64,000 nt of DNA from Ceratodon purpureus. Its lineage: Eukaryota; Streptophyta; Bryopsida; Pseudoditrichales; Ditrichaceae. The stretch is from the NCBI GenBank assembly GCA_014871385.1, contig CM026429.1, positions 15,837,318-15,901,317 of the forward strand. The letters are read 5' to 3'. Below the pieces are notes generated by a model. It was not told where the DNA came from and made no database searches. It saw only the letters and a list, made by a program, of their open reading frames with translations. Position numbers and translations under genes: made by a program. Positions 9,901 to 20,282 of this stretch are shown piece by piece. The first letter of the stretch is position 1, and the number at the start of each line of letters is the position of its first letter.

Positions 9901-12900
9901 GAAGGCAAAAGGACAGTTAGTTAAGATTTTAAGAGTGTGCATAGGAACCCGCATGAGACTGGCGGTCGTGCTTGTTTAAGAGCAGCAGTGGTATTCTGCT
10001 GCTCCTTAAAGGACTGCCGTCAACGGCAGTTCTTTTAGGAGCAGCAGAATATCTTTGCAGCTCCTAAACCCGCATGAGCACCAGTCTCATGCGGGTGCAG
10101 CAACGCCTCCCTCAAAGGCACTGCCGTTGACGGCAGTGCCTATGAGGGAGGGCTTGCGGCACCCAAACAAGCATTTTGCTCGTGCGGGTGGAGGAGCAGC
10201 AGAGATAATCTGCTGCTCCCAGAAGGACCGCCGTTAACGGCGGTCCTTTTAGGAGCAGCAGAGTTTCTCTGCTGCTCCTGCACCCACACGAGCACAGTGC
10301 TCGTGCGGGAGCTGCAAGGCCTCCCCCTAAGGCACTGCCGTCAACGGCAGTGCCGAGGGAGGGGTCCACTGGACCCCGCATGAGCAAGGTGCTCATGCGG
10401 TGCAGGAGCAGCAGAGAAACTCTGCTGCTCGCAAAAGGACCGCCGTTAACGGCGGTCCCTTTTGGAGCAGCAGATTGTCTCCGCTGCTCATGCACCCGCA
10501 TGAGCACCTTCCGTGCCGAGGCTTATGAACATAACAAAATAATGGTGAATTTCAAGAATGATGAGAGATTACTTACTTGAGCCCACCAAGTGGCCTTATG
10601 GAGCCAAGGGGGAAATATGACGTCGGAAAAGTTTGGCTTGGGAAACTTGTATGCATCCCGAATGGCGACAGTAGAATTCCACCTTTGAAGCCACTTGATC
10701 ATCATGGGCGTGGGCATCGCTGATGTTGCCAACATCCACAGCTTCTCTTGCTGCATCTCCGGCTTATCAAATTTCTCGTAATGGAGTTTTACCTCCTCCA
10801 GAAATGCGGACGTGTGTTTCGGATCTGCAACCGGCAAGTACTTCCGTAGCTCTGCGCTAAGCTTGTCCTCCGTTGCCTTCACAGCCTGAGCAACCCACTC
10901 GTCGGCAGAGCGTTCGGTCCATTGCTCTGGGTCCGGGTATTTAATCTGAAACCTCTCCTGAGCAGCATGTGCGGCCTCTCCAAGCTCTTGCTGCACTCCA
11001 CAAGAATTTGTTTCAACAATTCAAATTATTATGTATCCCAATGCACTATAAGACAAAGCCGCGGCTTGGAGGTCATACCTGATAAAGTACTGAGCATAAT
11101 GCTTCAACCGAGAGTGTGTACCACGTCCTTTTTTTCCCGGCTTGTTTCTTCTTTGCAGCCTCCAGAACCGGCTGCGGTACTAAACCCTCAAAGTATGAGA
11201 TCGGCTGCGGTGCTATGTTTTGGACGCGGTACAGTTTGTGGACAAGATTAGTTGACACATGCGACTTCTGATTCCTCCTGGACATGTACAAAAGCAAGAA
11301 AATTAGCACGCAAAAATAAAGAGGACAAGATAAAATAAACAACGTATGGTCAAGGCTGCCTCACCAGTTTACTTCGTGTAAAGCAGTCAGCGCAGACGGG
11401 ACGTCCCCTTTCGGGTCGAGTATTACACTCTCCACCCTGTAATGCCAGTTGATGTCTCCCGAATGATACTCCTCAATTATCGGCATCCAGGCCTGCAACC
11501 TATGGTTACCATCCCAGACATGGAACATCTTATTCGAAAACATCAGCAAATCATCGTCCATGCGCAAGCTCTGCTCGAAGTCCTCATTAACCTCCCTCCA
11601 TTCCTTGGACCAGGAATTCTCGATTGCCGGGGTAACATCGGAAGTGTGGCCATGGTTGTCTTCAAGGGCAACATAAAAGTACCCATTACCCTCCATGTAT
11701 CCATCCCGAACGAAATGAGCAGCAAGGTTATTTACATCATTTTTTAGAAAGGGCCGAACAACTGGAAGTGACACCATACGACAAAGAGGGATAAAGATTC
11801 GGCCCTTAGCCTTCGGCTGCCACTTCAGTTTCTCCAGACGAGATGCAGTATTCACGGATTCCTTGTTGACAAGATCGTATAACTTCTGCTTCAGCCCCCG
11901 GTCCGATAAAGGAACTGTATCAAAACATTCTGAAAATTAAAAACTCAATCAGCTTGCAATGCAGATTCTAGTATGCGACTAGAGCATTCAACATTCATCA
12001 AAAGGAATCCTAAATTTGTAGTGCCATTAGGATGATATAGCGTCACCTTCAATGGTGACGGAGGTGACGCTGAGCCATCCCGAAGGCACTGCAAAAGCAG
12101 TGCCGTTAACGGCACTGCTTTTGCAGTGCCTTCGGAATCGCTCAGGGTCACCTCCGTCACCATCGAAGGTGACGCTGTCCGATTCCAATGGCACTGCCAA
12201 AGCAGTGCCGTTAACGGCACTGCTTTTGCAGTGCCATTGGGATTGCTGAGGGTCACATCCGCTTGGTGACGGCGGTGACCCCATGCCATTCCAAAGGCAC
12301 TGCGAAAGCAGTGCCGTTAACGGCACTGCTCTGGCAGTGCCTTCAGAATCACCACAGGGTCCCCTTCTTCACCAACCGAAGGGGACCCTGAGTGATTCTG
12401 AAGGCACTGCCAAAGCAGTGCCGTTAACGGCACTGCTTTGGCAGTGCCATCCCAATTGGACAGCGTCACCTTCGAAAGCTTTCGAAGGTGACCCTGGGCC
12501 ATCCTGAAGGCACTGCAAAAGCAGTGCCGTTAACGGCACTGCTTTTGCAGTGCCTTCGGAATGGCTCAGGGTCACCTTCGACAGCTTTCGAAGGTGGGCC
12601 CTGCGCCAAACCCAAGGCACTGTAGAAGCACTGCCGTTAACGGCAGTGCTTCTACAGCAACCTGTGGTAGCCTAAGAGCCCACCTCATCGGAGCATTGAC
12701 GGAGGAGAATGGCCGATCTCCTCCGTCAATGCTCTGATGGAGGAGGCTGCTCGGACAAGTAAGAGCGCACCGCAAAGGCAGTGCCGTTAACGGCACTGCC
12801 TTTGCGGTGCGCTCTTACTTGTCCGAGCAGCCTCCTCCATCGAGTTGAAATGTTTGAAATTTCAAAACAAAACCCAATGCGCTTACCTTGAGGTAGCGCA

Positions 12901-13022
12901 TCTGACGTGTCGCGGCTCTCCTCTTGGAGGTCCTCCGACGTCGGTGTGTTCTCGGGCTGGTCCTGGGTCTCCTCCACCCGATCTGACCGAGCTGCGGAGT
13001 GAGCTCCGGAGTGGCTCGCCAT
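6927..13022 (-). CDS. ParB-like / beta-class DNA methyltransferase fusion protein of element BC
   Basis: Eight exons join in phase: 13022-12887, 11929-11365, 11277-11079, 10990-10577, 9885-8971, 7951-7670, 7497-7215 and 7126-6927, giving about 997 residues. Residues 184-189 are WDGNHR, the nucleotide-binding core of ParB/sulfiredoxin-like domains. A helical region follows, then a Lys/Arg and Pro-rich linker (GRKGRGAKRKAED). The C-terminal third has beta-class order: motif IV-like DLVIADFPDGLY (768-771 DFPD), then RGPKEKSQALMELL, motif I CDLSPGTG (near 926) and RRAIVALEGD as the cofactor-binding acidic strand. Bacterial beta-class enzymes methylate adenine N6 or cytosine N4; here the catalytic DPPY is replaced by DFPD, so activity is uncertain. 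Splice choices are least sure at the 7670 donor and at the end, where a GTGAGTAAG donor suggests one more exon. Introns 1, 4 and 5 hold palindrome arrays. Confidence 0.75.
8030..8895. repeat. Nested palindrome array in intron 5 of the BC methyltransferase gene
   Basis: Alternating perfect or near-perfect palindromes: CACTGCCGTCAACGGCAGTG, GACTGCCGTTAACGGCAGTC, CCCGCATGAGCC..GGCCCATGCGGG and GAGCAGCAG..CTGCTGCTC. The composite unit recurs about every 210-320 bp with very high identity, indicating recent amplification. The single-stranded form would fold into strong hairpins. Open frames over the array are translations of the repeat, not genes. Confidence 0.9.
9945..10512. repeat. Palindrome array in intron 4 of the BC methyltransferase gene
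   Basis: The same composition as the array at 8.0-8.9 kb: GCATGAG..CTCATGCGG stems, GGAGCAGCAG..CTGCTGCTCC stems and cores GCCGTCAACGGC, GCCGTTGACGGC and GCCGTTAACGGC. Copies are more diverged than in intron 5. Confidence 0.9.
12010..12840. repeat. Palindrome array in intron 1 of the BC methyltransferase gene
   Basis: About eight copies of a long nested palindrome centred on GTGCCGTTAACGGCAC. Each is flanked by GGCACTGC(A/C)AAAGC and its complement, then by GGTCACCTTCG..CGAAGGTGACC stems. The core is the same as in the intron of the plus-strand transposase at 16.5-16.8 kb, which ties the two genes to one element. The array ends in a perfect inverted repeat at about 12740-12840 (GAGGAGGCTGCTCGGACAAG and its complement). 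Confidence 0.9.
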
Positions 13023-13426
13023 ATCATACAAAAACGAGAGGGTTTGAGTTAGACAGACAGCCCGATCTTTGGAACTACAAAAAAAAAAGAAACTACTTGA
13101 CAATCAGCCCGATTGTTGCAGTTACCGCGACAAGATGAGATCGCAGCCAAAGCCGAGGGCCGAGAGGAGAGAGAAGAGAGTTAGGTTATTTGTCTGATGT
13201 AAGAAGAAGGGGTCGTGTCGAGAATTAGGGCACGCGGTTTTCGCGAGCCTAGTTACGTGATTGACATAATGAGAGGCTATGGACTGAATTTAGGCTACTT
13301 AGAGTATTGGGACATAATGCTGATAATTGCAACCATAAAACCTACAGAGTTTGAAAATCCCTGGAAGTCTCTTAGGAAAACAATCACGGCATGAACTCTT
13401 AAACGATCTCAAAAAAAAAATCATAC

Positions 13427-13693
13427 CTTTGTTTCTTGGCCTTGCATTTGCTGGGAATCCGAACTCTTACTGTTTTCCTTCCTTCCTCTCCTTCCATACT
13501 GCTTTGGAGTATCTTCTGTGAGAGTACCTAATGCTTCCTCCACCTCCGTTCCAAAATCTAAAACTTTCTGTAATCCGGTAGTCTCTGAGCCCTCAGTCGT
13601 CATCTTTCTAGTTCTCATCATTCGACTATTCCTCAAAGCCTTTGCACTACTAAATAACAAACCTCTCCTTCTTCTCTTCTTCTTAATCGGAAC
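13427..13693 (-). CDS. Possible orphan exon, basic and glutamate-rich
   Basis: An 89-codon open segment bounded by an ATATGCAG acceptor and a GTATGA donor, phase 0 at both sides. It begins VPIKKKRRRRG, a nuclear-localisation-like cluster, and continues with a Glu/Thr-rich stretch. It lies between the ATG of the minus-strand methyltransferase gene and the plus-strand transposase. Splicing it in phase to the 13022 exon meets a stop before the ATG, so it may be an alternative 5-prime exon, a small separate gene or chance. Confidence 0.25.
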
Positions 13694-14248
13694 CTGCATA
13701 TCAGGACCTTAATCTGCAAAACATCCTGCCAGATTGCAAACGCTAACTTCGACATAAGGATGACTGAGTCCCGGGGAGGAATTGGGACTACAAGTTTTAG
13801 ACATTCTTTTGCACATTGCAAGAGGAGCCTCCAAAATTAAAACCAGTGTTCCTTGAAGCCAGTGCACAAAGAAGATTTAAAGTACTACCATCATTATCAT
13901 TAATGTCAAATCTGATACCAGATGATGATATTTATCTTTCAAATGACGGCTCAATCTAAAACTGTACAGATACCAATCAGAATGAATTATGCCCACGATG
14001 AAGATTTTATTAATCCGTTAAATGTACATCTGAGCACCCACGACCTAATTGAAACTGACGGCTTCTTAATTCACTGAAATCAATACTTCATTTCCCTTTA
14101 CATCTAAACTGAAAGCATATTGTGCTAATGAAATGAGGAATGAACCCAGCACATCTAATAAGTAGCGCACTTGTAATGCACTAATCTTCTCAACCAGTAT
14201 TCACTAATTCGTCTCGTCTCATTCCAATCTTCCAACACAGTGCCGAGA

Positions 14249-17200
14249 ATGGCGCATCTCCCTGCAGACAGAGTGTTAGGCATGGCCGTCCTCAGAGCTC
14301 ATGGTGTTGGGATACCACTTACAGTCAGGGTAGATGAGGATGGCTTGGCAACTGTTACAGCACAGCGCCTGAGCCTGAGGTTCCACTTCAGGGAGGAGAG
14401 TATTAGTCTAGAGGAGGAGATTTATGATGATGAGACCAAGGAGATTACACACACTCTGGATCAGGTTTCAGAGAAAGACGATGACGATAACAGGTTGTGG
14501 AACCTGTATCCCGGTAGATACAGAGTTTATGGTCTTACAGAGTCCCAGATACAGGCGTCGACTGAAATTCTAACTCCTCGTCGTTCATCTACTGTTCAGA
14601 CTCCTCTGCCATGCGATGTTAAGGTCAAATTAGAGCCAGGACTGGATACTCCGGATGTTCCTTCAGTCATCTCCCTTTCTTCAGACGAGGAGACAAGTCC
14701 GCTGAAAGCAGCTACTGCGGTTCCAAAACAGTCTGTAGAATCTAGAATGCCTTCGGATCTTCCTGTCAAGGGCCCCAATACCTCTCAATCTCCAATGGAC
14801 GAGACTGCCAGTGTAGTCCCTCTCATTCGGAAACTTGCGGAGAGACCAGGGAGGAGTAACATTTTGAAAAGAATAGATTTCTCCTTGGTGAGACACGAGA
14901 AGGTTGAGTACTTACCTGCTATGTTCGACGACAGCGTGATCTTTGAGCTCCCTCCTGTTGGTGATGGAGCCTCCAGGACGCAGGCAAAGGCAATGCAGGG
15001 AATGGACAAGCGTTACGATGGACATGTATGGACCAAGACAATCACAACCAACATCGCTAACGATTTCGGCCTCGCTTTCCGCTACTCCAGCTGCGTTGGT
15101 TGGCTGCGCTGCAACAACCAGGACTGTGCATTCCTCAACCGACGACCGCGAATTGTTGAGGTAAACGAGACCGAGTTCGACGGATGTACCCTGCAACCGT
15201 TTCAGGTAGCTCAGCCTCCACCAGCTGATTCATCAATTGTCTGCAAGGTATGTAAAGAGCCTCCTGCATGTATTGCTACATGTGGAGCGAAAGTTTATTA
15301 CGTGATTGGGAAACCCAACCAGAGCAGGGCATGTATCCATATCGGAACACATGATCACCCAGTCAAGGTTGGGGACTATAGGGATACAAAGGCGGAGATT
15401 GGAAGCCTAATTGAAGAGCAGGTGGAGATGATGTCTTCAAGAGCTACGAAGAGCGCTGTTGTCTTGGAGGCAAGTAAGGTTCTGATCGGCAGCTATCTTC
15501 TTCAGCCAGAGGACTCATCGCCGAAGAAGCTGAGCATGGAGGAGCTTATCCCGGTCTTTGATCGCTGCAAAGACATGGCATCCCCGAACATCCGCAACAA
15601 AGTTATGACGTTTTGTCGACTCAGAAGGTATGGTGTTATGGACGCAATCACTAAACTCCGTGGTATCAGTCTCTGGGCGTTCGTCCAAGAGAACAAGTTT
15701 CCGGGTCAGGGGGCCGAACGGGAAAAAGTCTTTGTGTTCAAGATGTCCGAAGTTGGTCCCGGGAGTGGTGTCGACTTGGTATGTCGGATGCAAGCTGGCG
15801 GAGACCTTGAGAACGCATGGTTAATGTTCGACCACGTGAAACGTGTGACGAAATGGTCAACCATGGCTTGCCATGTTTACGACGCCACGTACTGCCGAGT
15901 GATGACAATCGCCAGCTGCGACATGCAATCCGAGGATACGGAAGCCCAGCTCGTCTTCTGGAAGAACCTGAATCTCGTCATGAACCGGAATGGCGTTGAT
16001 GCACCAAATTTCAAGGGCTTCATGGCTGACAATGCGCAGGCGAACTGGAATGCTGTGAGGATTATCTACGGCAATGGCAACAAAGAGGACCGAATGGAGG
16101 ATCGTGAGAGGTCCTGCCTCTTCTATTGGACTAAGAGCATGCTGCAGTATACAGTGAAGTACTTCCCTGAAGAACTCCGAGAGCAGCACAAGAAGATGTG
16201 TAACCAGTACAAGGCAGCTCAGAGTTTGACAGAGGCGGACACTCTGTACCACGCGTTGCGAGCCTGGTGGGTATCGACCGGGCTTCTGGGCGAGGTGGCA
16301 CTGACCAAACTGGATCAGTGGTTGGCTTATTGGCACCACCGCTACCGCCAGTGGGGAGGATTCATGTCTGGGGTAAGTTATCCCATGAACTGTGATACTT
16401 TCCTTTCATTCCTTATCATATCACCCTACTCAGAAGAACTTATTTCCATGGCTGTCAACGAAGGCCCTCGAGTGTCAACGAGGGCACTGTAAAAGTAGTG
16501 CCGTTAACGGCATTGCATTTGCAGTGCCGTCGCCTTCGCTCGAGGGTCCCTCACAAAACTGTCGTAGATGCTATCCTTCAGTTTCAACGAAGGCCGCCGA
16601 GTGTCAGCGAAGGCGCTGCAAAAGGAGTGCCGTTAACGGCACTGCTTTTTCAATGCCCAAGTTTGCACTTGGGGGCCCCTCACGAAACTATCCTGGAATC
16701 TATACTTTAGTGTCAGTGTAGGCCATCGAGTGTCACCGAGGGGGCTGCAAAAGGAGTGCCGTTAACGGCAGTGCTTTTGCAGTGCCCTCGTCTTCCCTGG
16801 AACCCCTTACTTAACTATCTTTTAATCTAACTAATTCCTTTGTCTACACTGCAGAAATTCACTGAAGAAGAACTTACAGAGATGCCCACCTGCAACCTCG
16901 CCGAAACTGTTCACAACAAGTGGCTCCAAGCTTCGGGGAACAACGGCAGCGATCTCTACGTTGCCACCGTCGATGATTATGTTCGGGCATTTCTACAGGT
17001 TGTTAACTATTACCAGTTTCTGAAGGGTGACCTGGGCGGAACAGGTCCATCGAAGAAAGAACTGAAGCTCAGGATGGCGGAGCGCAGAGCAAAAATTACA
17101 GGAAATCCTGCGCTTCTCGAAGATCCCATGCTGGACATGCCTGGAGCAGATGAGTTTTGCACCCGTGAACCTGTCATGCCTGGAGCAGAAGTATTTGGAT

Positions 17201-18348
17201 CACAGAAGCGGAAGGCCGACGTGCCCATCGGAGCTGAGGAGGAGTCACATCGCCCCGACATGGTTAACTTTTCGCGTCCAAGAGGTCCCGGGCGCGCCGT
17301 CAGACCCCGCCTTGTGCAGATGCCCGTGATTGTGGAAGACGATTCTGAACATGACGTTGAGGCAGAGGAGGACCAATCACCAGCACCGAAAGCTCCTTCA
17401 CCTTTAGCGTCACACGAGAATGAAGCAGGCATACGTCATGTCAACGCTGTAGAAGAAACGAAGGTGAATGAGAGAGAGTGGCACATCTCCAGGCTTCCCA
17501 AGACTTCTGGTAAGTGCTGCTGGGCCCAGAGAGCTGTTACGAAAAAAAAATGTACTGAGAAAATAGTGAGGGGCCCTAACTTCACTGCTGCACCGACCTA
17601 TACTGGAGTCTGGACTAACTATCGCAGGAACATAACTGAGAGGACAGAGTTCTTCTTCTGCTCCGATGATATTGAGCGCTGCGTGAAAGGCAATAAGCGT
17701 AAATGGGTAGCACACTACTCGAAGGACCAGGAAGTGCCCTCCATTCCTGAGATCTGGCTAGTGAAAATAGGTACTAACCTAAAGCTCACTGAGATTCTCG
17801 CTCTCGAAGCAGCAGGGTTTCAACTTCCGCAGAAGAAGCCGGTCTCCCCAAGACGCCTCTTCTCCTCTGCCCCGCTCCCTAAAAATCTCAGTTCGGTGTC
17901 AGTTCCTGCAGACGCTGACCGTTATCCGGGTAGGAGAGATGGCAAGATGGTGAAGCGCACTGCCACCCCCCCCAATACGGCGCAGCGACTCTCCATGGGC
18001 TCCTCCGAGTCCCTCAAAGCTCGTCTCCGTTCCATCATAATGATTCCTGAGCCGGGCCATGGTTGCATCATTCAGCTTGATTCCGGCATTGCCCCCAACA
18101 TCACACGTTACCATATCACCATCAGCTCTTGCCCTAGCTGCACTTGCCCTGCATTTAGGAAGACGATGACTACTTTTCGAGGCAGGGTTCAGTTCACTTA
18201 CTGTAAGCACATATATCACATCCTCTTGAAGGTGTGCAACCGTGATCCCGAAGCCGAGCTTTTCATCCATGCGCCTACCTTTAGTTTCAACGAAGTGAAG
18301 CTTCTCCTAGAGAGTGGAATCCTGACTCACCTCTCGGCCAAAAGATAA
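14249..18348 (+). CDS. MULE-like transposase with SWIM zinc finger, element BC
   Basis: Two exons, 14249-16372 and 16855-18348, join in phase to 1205 residues; the upstream GTG at 14240 is not a normal plant start. Order: an N-terminal domain of about 110 residues, an acidic Ser-rich linker, a cysteine cluster (CNNQDC near 287, CKVCKEPPAC near 331), then a catalytic-core-like region with FKMSEVGPGSGVDL, YDATYCRVMTIASCDM and FKGFMADNAQANWNAVR, then CLFYW. After the intron come NLAETVHNKW (candidate third acidic residue) and a SWIM finger (CTCPAF..YCKH) near 1133-1165. MULE transposases typically have DDE plus SWIM, so it should cut and join element ends in the nucleus. The plus-strand gene at 60.2 kb is a full-length relative without this intron. 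The minus-strand methyltransferase gene is divergent from it across 1.2 kb. Confidence 0.75.
16450..16830. repeat. Palindrome array filling the transposase intron
   Basis: Three copies of a unit about 125-130 bp long, each with GTGCCGTTAACGGCA flanked by GCAAAAG..CTTTTGC arms, separated by diverged CACTCGAGGG-like spacers. The whole lies in the 482-bp intron 16373-16854. The related transposase at 60.2 kb has no intron here, so intron and array may have arrived together. Confidence 0.85.
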
Positions 18349-18625
18349 GAGGCTAGAAACTTTGGATGTCAGGCATTCACATCGCGGGCAGTAGTTAATG
18401 TGGATGCTTAGTCACTGGTGATTGAATTTTTCCTTGTACTGAGTCAGCAATACAATTTCTGTATTGCCTATTTCAATATAAAGGTTTTGTCAATCACATT
18501 TACTCCATTGTGTAAGAGTAGCATTTGCATTGGACATCGGGCCTACTTACATTATCTCACCTAACAGTTGAAGTGTACTAGTGCCATCTTTACAAATTAT
18601 TAGCCACTTTATTCTTTCTACTTAC

Positions 18626-19061
18626 CGCATTTAGATATTCCCCTCGCATTTTCAGCTGAATCAGCAACCTCTGGCTGTACTACAGGACAAGCAACATTGA
18701 CGTTCACTGTTTGTTCTACACATCGAGATTGTCGTATGTGGGGACGTTTTGACAATGGACGCGCTTCACTCTTTCTACGCAGTGCTTCCCTAGAATAAGT
18801 CCCCGGAGGAATCTTCCCAACCTTGGAGTATGCATGACTTGAGAAGGGCAGGACCGTCTCCCTCTCAACAACTACACTACAGGTTGGCTCCTCTACCACC
18901 TTTGGTCCCCCTATGAGGTCTAATCCTACACTGACCGCAACGTTTCGTGAATGCCCTTCCCTGCCACCTTCCGCCTCATCTTCCCCTTCAACCTCCACAT
19001 ATGGTTGAAATGGGCCAACGACATCACTAAGTGAGACAGCAGTTTCTCCGATATCTTCCAT
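18626..19061 (-). CDS. Hypothetical protein exon, antisense and downstream of the transposase
   Basis: An open frame of 145 codons from the ATG at 19061 (MEDIGETAVSLSDVV) to a good GTAAGT donor after 18626. It is acidic at first, then basic (EALRRKSEARPLSKRPHIRQSR). No following exon was found, because the transposase 3-prime end occupies the DNA to the left. No family was recognised. Confidence 0.3.
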
Positions 19062-19957
19062 ACCCAAAAACACGCTCTACGTGGGAGTCGCTCCAAAAAG
19101 AGAATGCACAAAGAGGAAGAGACCTTCTACTGCCACTACCTAAATATCCTTGAACTGAGACGATGGCGCCTTTGAAACGGGGACCGTATAATGATTAATG
19201 AATTTCATCCTTTCGAAGTTAATCTGTCTAGGACCGTTAGCACTATTCAAATTGATTTGAAATCGGAAGTAAAGAATTAAACATGGAGGGGCACCAAACG
19301 AAAGGCCTACGTTCAGAAGCCTTAGTTCAAAGTTTTTAAAAATTTAAATCCGAAAAAAAAATTAAAAAAAATAAAAATAAAAATGAAATATAAAAAATTA
19401 CAAGAAGAATTTAAAAAATAAAACTTAAAAAAATAAAAATAAAAATAAAATTAAAAAATTAAAAAAAATTGACTAAAAAAATTAAAAAAACAAAAAAAAA
19501 AACCACAATGGTAGAAAAGAAATCTCTGGAAAAAGCTAGCAAAGTGGGTGTGTGTACACCGAGCGCAAAGAAGGATTTCCGTGGACAATTTGGAATGGAA
19601 AAAAAAGAGTAAATAGAAAATGAGCAAAGAATAATTAAGAAGAAAATGAACAAGTAATTAGAGAGTACATAGGCACAGAAATCAGAGTACACGATGGAGG
19701 AATAGAGTGGATACACCAATCAGGAATTGACAAGATTATTAGAATGGAAGAAGATGGAAAGCGAAACAAATCCAAATAATTACTACAATAAGTAATATGT
19801 TGGATGTCATATACTTGTGATTGGAAGAGATAAATTAATTTGAAGAAAATGACATAAAATTCACTAATTTAATTAAGGACCTTACAAAATATAGGATTAG
19901 TACACGAACAAAGCGGGAAGGTAATACATTTTTAGTATACAAACCTTGTTCAGTCCA
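19062..19957. other. AT-rich intergenic stretch with A-rich low-complexity block
   Basis: 19340-19510 is almost pure A with AAAAATAAAAATT-like units. The remainder is AT-rich with no coding frame. The right boundary of element BC probably lies here; I could not match it to a left end by eye. Confidence 0.5.
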
Positions 19958-20220
19958 CGGTTATAGGGTACGGAGAAAGTCCTGAATCTTAGAATATTCT
20001 AAGAATATTCTAAGAATATTCCCAGAATGTTCGAATATTCTAAATTTAAATTCGAATTTCAGTCAAAAAGTTACTTTTTAAAAGCTTTTTACTGCTCGCC
20101 GCTCTCCAAATCACCGCTCGCCGCTCTCCGCTCGCCGCTCGCAGCACGCATACAAGTCTCCCTCGCGTTGGCTGCCCGCCGAGTCGTCTTCGTTGTCGGC
20201 GGATACATTTTACTCCGTCG
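19958..20220. repeat. Right arm of the family A inverted repeat
   Basis: Contains the CGGTTATAGGGTA motif at 19958-19970, then the GCTCGCCGCTCTCC-type units at 20092-20150 and GTTGGCTGCCCGCCGA near 20170. The counterpart on the opposite strand is at 3090-3275. It ends about 60 bp before the ATG of the DUF7869 gene, so it doubles as promoter and leader. Confidence 0.65.
19992..20040 (+). promoter_or_regulatory. Heat-shock-element-like array of five GAAnnTTC dyads
   Basis: GAATATTC occurs at 19992, 20003, 20014 and 20033, and GAATGTTC at 20025. The first four are exactly 11 bp apart, one helical turn. Plant heat-shock factors bind alternating GAA and TTC blocks, and GAAnnTTC is the basic dyad; here consecutive dyads are separated by 3 rather than 2 bases. 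It lies about 240-290 bp upstream of the DUF7869 ATG and is absent from the left inverted-repeat arm. Confidence 0.5.
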
Positions 20221-20282
20221 GCGGGGACACATCCCGTCGACCCTGTCGGCTGTGCGCCGACGAGGTCTTCATCTTTTATCCA

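Noticed and set aside
12027-12620. Repetitive frames with SSAVNGTA-like peptides
   Set aside because: Translation of the GCCGTTAACGGC array in intron 1 of the methyltransferase gene.
15857-16339. Minus-strand frame of 160 codons
   Set aside because: Lies wholly opposite the transposase catalytic region and has no features of its own.
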